The translations under genes were made by a program, and so were the position numbers. A stretch of DNA of 6,705 nucleotides, taken from Lichenicola sp964245345 (lineage in GTDB: Bacteria > Pseudomonadota > Alphaproteobacteria > Acetobacterales > Acetobacteraceae). Positions 5,063 through 6,705 of this stretch are shown one piece after another (positions within the stretch are counted from its first letter, which is position 1; the number at the start of each line of letters is the position of its first letter). The notes under the pieces are model-generated. The model saw nothing but the letters and a program-made list of their open reading frames with translations, was not told where the DNA came from and ran no database searches. The stretch covers positions 1 to 6,705 of the forward strand of contig CAXTMS010000193.1 in assembly GCA_964245345.1 (NCBI GenBank), given 5' to 3'.

Positions 5063-6319
5063 ATGCTCAACCCGTTGCCGCGGAGTCGTGCCACGCCTGA
5101 CCAGCCGCTCGAAGCGCACCCCCTGACGCGCAGCAGGACGGTCCGGACGGGCCGCTCCCGCTTGTGGCTGCTGCTGGCTGGCCTCGTGCTGGTGCTGCTC
5201 GGGGCCTATGGAGGCTGGCGGATGCTGGGAGGGCATCATGCCGCGAAGCCGACCGGTCGCGCCGCAGGAGGGCCGCCGCAGTCGGTGTCGGTGGCCACCA
5301 TCGGGACCGGCGACATACGCGTGATGCTGACCGGGCTGGGAACGGTGACGCCGCTCGACACCGTCACCGTCAGGACGCAGATCAACGGCCAGCTGCAGTC
5401 GCTGGGCTTCACCGAGGGCCAGCTGGTGCACAAGAACCAGTTCCTGGCGCAGATCGACCCCAGGCCGTACCTGGTGGCGCTGGAACAGGCGCAGGGCACG
5501 CTGGCGCACGACCAGGGCCTGCTGGCCCAGGCACGTGCCGACAGCGCCCGCTACCAGCTGCTGAGCCGGCAGAACAGCATCGCGCAGCAGCAGGCGCAGG
5601 ACGAGCTGTTCCTGATCAAGCAGTACGAGGGCACGGTGGTCACCGACCAGGCGGCGATCGACAGCGCCAGGCTGAACCTTGCCTACTGCCACATCGTGTC
5701 GCCGGTGGAGGGACGGGTGGGCATACGGCTGGTCGATCCCGGCAACTACGTGCAGACCAGCGACACCACGGGCCTGTTCGTGGTGACGCAGCTGCAGCCG
5801 ATCTCGGTGCTGTTCACCCTGCCGGAGGACGACGTCGACGCGGTGCAGGCGCAGATGAACGGGCGGACGCTGCCCGTGATGGCCTATGACCGGGCGGACG
5901 CAAAGCTGATCGCCACCGGCACGCTCGCCACCACCGACAACCAGATCGACAACACCACCGGCACCGTCGAGCTGCGGGCGATGTTCCCCAACACCGGCAA
6001 CGCCTTGTTCCCGCAGCAGTTCGTCAACGCGCACCTGCTGCTGCAGACCCTGACCGGCGTGGTGGTGGCGCCGCAGGCGGCGGTGCAGCACGGGGCGCCG
6101 GGGGACTTCGTGTACCTCGCCAGGCCGAACAACACGGTGGCGGTGCAGGTGGTGAAGACCGGGCCGGCCGACGGCGACCGGGTTCAGATCACGCAAGGGC
6201 TGAAGCAGGGCGACAAGGTGGTGATCGACGGGCTGGACCGGCTGCGCGACGGCAGCCGGATCGTGGTCGCGGGCGCGCAGAAGAAGCAGGGCGCCCGGCC
6301 TGCCGCCCCGGCCCGCTGA
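5063..6319 (+). CDS. mdtA: RND efflux periplasmic adaptor subunit, MdtA-like
   Basis: Membrane-fusion protein of 418 residues; E. coli MdtA has 415. It would link an inner-membrane RND pump to an outer-membrane channel. A basic cytoplasmic leader (1-32) is followed by one membrane anchor (about 33-50) and then the periplasmic part. Adaptor landmarks: LTGLGTVTPLDTVTVRTQINGQ (89-110) and FTEGQLVHKNQFLAQIDPRPY (116-136) form the lipoyl half-motif; a Gln/Ala-rich helical hairpin spans about 137-207; the second lipoyl half is SPVEGRVGIRLVDPGNYV (213-230). MdtA-like signatures include DTTGLFVVTQ (234-243), FTLPEDDV (251-258), DNQID..TGT (292-301) and ALFPQQFVNA (314-323). No lipobox cysteine is visible, so anchoring is by the helix. 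No good Shine-Dalgarno precedes ATG 5063, and no better start was found downstream before the membrane segment. The RND permease starts 19 nt after the stop. Confidence 0.9.
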   Translation: MLNPLPRSRATPDQPLEAHPLTRSRTVRTGRSRLWLLLAGLVLVLLGAYGGWRMLGGHHAAKPTGRAAGGPPQSVSVATIGTGDIRVMLTGLGTVTPLDTVTVRTQINGQLQSLGFTEGQLVHKNQFLAQIDPRPYLVALEQAQGTLAHDQGLLAQARADSARYQLLSRQNSIAQQQAQDELFLIKQYEGTVVTDQAAIDSARLNLAYCHIVSPVEGRVGIRLVDPGNYVQTSDTTGLFVVTQLQPISVLFTLPEDDVDAVQAQMNGRTLPVMAYDRADAKLIATGTLATTDNQIDNTTGTVELRAMFPNTGNALFPQQFVNAHLLLQTLTGVVVAPQAAVQHGAPGDFVYLARPNNTVAVQVVKTGPADGDRVQITQGLKQGDKVVIDGLDRLRDGSRIVVAGAQKKQGARPAAPAR

Positions 6320-6338
6320 GCCGCGATCCGGACCTGTC

Positions 6339-6705
6339 GTGAGCGTGTCGCGCCTGTTCATCCTGCGGCCGGTGGCGACCACGCTGCTGATGGCGGCGAT
6401 CCTGCTGGTGGGCATCATCGCCTACGGCTTTCTGCCGATCTCGGCGCTGCCGGAGGTCGACTACCCGACCATCCAGGTGCAGACCTTTCTGCCCGGCGCC
6501 AGCCCGGAGGTGATGACCACGGCGGTGACGGCGCCGCTGGAGCGGCAGTTCGGCGAGATGCCGGGCCTGGGGCAGATGTCGTCGATCTCCTCCGGCGGCG
6601 CCTCGGTGATCACGCTGCAGTTCACGCTGAGCCTCAGCCTGGACGTGGCGGAGCAGGAGGTGCAGGCGGCGATCAACGCGGCCACCAGCCTGCTGCCGTC
6701 GGACC
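6339..6705 (+). CDS. mdtB: RND multidrug efflux permease, MdtB-like, N-terminal fragment
   Basis: The first 122 codons of a protein expected to exceed 1,000 residues; the gene runs off the window. It uses GTG 6339 (a second in-frame GTG is at 6345) with only a weak GGA upstream; there is no suitable ATG. Residues 5-16 (RLFILRPVATTL) are the cytoplasmic amphipathic start, 13-33 the first membrane helix, and SALPEVDYPTIQV (35-47) the start of the porter domain. PGASPEVMTTAVTAPLERQFG (52-72), MSSISSGGASVITLQF (80-95) and DVAEQEVQAAINAATSLLPSD (102-122) follow E. coli MdtB almost residue for residue as I recall it. In the Mdt system MdtB pairs with a second permease, MdtC, as a hetero-oligomer driven by proton flow, so an mdtC-like gene is expected just beyond the window. 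Substrates in E. coli include bile salts and novobiocin. Confidence 0.92.
   Translation, partial: MSVSRLFILRPVATTLLMAAILLVGIIAYGFLPISALPEVDYPTIQVQTFLPGASPEVMTTAVTAPLERQFGEMPGLGQMSSISSGGASVITLQFTLSLSLDVAEQEVQAAINAATSLLPSD

Noticed and set aside
4783..5100. 105-codon GTG-started reading frame in the intergenic region
   Set aside because: It has no ribosome binding site, a Ser/Arg-rich composition without domains, two exact inverted repeats and a palindrome within it, and it overlaps the mdtA-like gene by 38 nt.
5042..6418. Long minus-strand open frame (458 codons) opposite the mdtA-like gene
   Set aside because: It is an antisense artefact of high GC. The His/Arg/Gln-rich product has no recognisable domain, and the plus strand encodes a clear adaptor protein.

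Overview
The window is GC-rich (about 70% by eye) and densely coded, with G/C-ending codons throughout. This and the gene content suggest a high-GC proteobacterium. An alphaproteobacterium of the Acetobacteraceae/Rhodospirillales kind is my best guess, because sugar-acid dehydrogenases and a glucose-fructose oxidoreductase relative sit together. Sequence alone does not fix the taxon.

Layout. Positions 1-1213 (minus strand) hold an L-idonate 5-dehydrogenase (idnD-like), followed 26 nt downstream by the first 43 codons of a sugar ABC transporter ATPase that leaves the window. A 113-bp divergent region (1214-1326) carries a perfect GTCACGTGAC palindrome. Rightward from 1327 come a gluconate 5-dehydrogenase (idnO-like), a D-2-hydroxyacid dehydrogenase of the hydroxypyruvate reductase type, a Gfo/Idh/MocA oxidoreductase close to glucose-fructose oxidoreductase, and a small YdcZ/DUF606 membrane protein. 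Stop-to-start gaps among these four are 11, 96 and 3 nt, so they read as one operon. A 284-bp intergenic region (4779-5062) follows, with two perfect long inverted repeats, a helically phased direct repeat and an 18-bp near-palindrome. The window ends with a tripartite efflux pump: mdtA-like adaptor (5063-6319) and the start of the mdtB-like RND permease (6339 to the edge).

How the genes may work together. Known family chemistry links L-idonate to 5-keto-D-gluconate (IdnD) and 5-ketogluconate to D-gluconate (IdnO). The hydroxyacid dehydrogenase family can reduce 2-keto acids, possibly including 2-ketogluconate. The GFOR relative could interconvert a sugar with its lactone or polyol. Together with a sugar ABC importer this looks like an aldonic/keto-aldonic acid utilisation module. 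No gluconate kinase, permease of the IdnT type or regulator is visible here. The efflux genes are probably a separate transcription unit.

Novelty. No gene is of an unrecognised kind. The most unusual points are the gene combination, the apparently cytoplasmic GFOR-like enzyme with a proline-rich N-terminal arm, and the dense symmetric DNA between the two operons.
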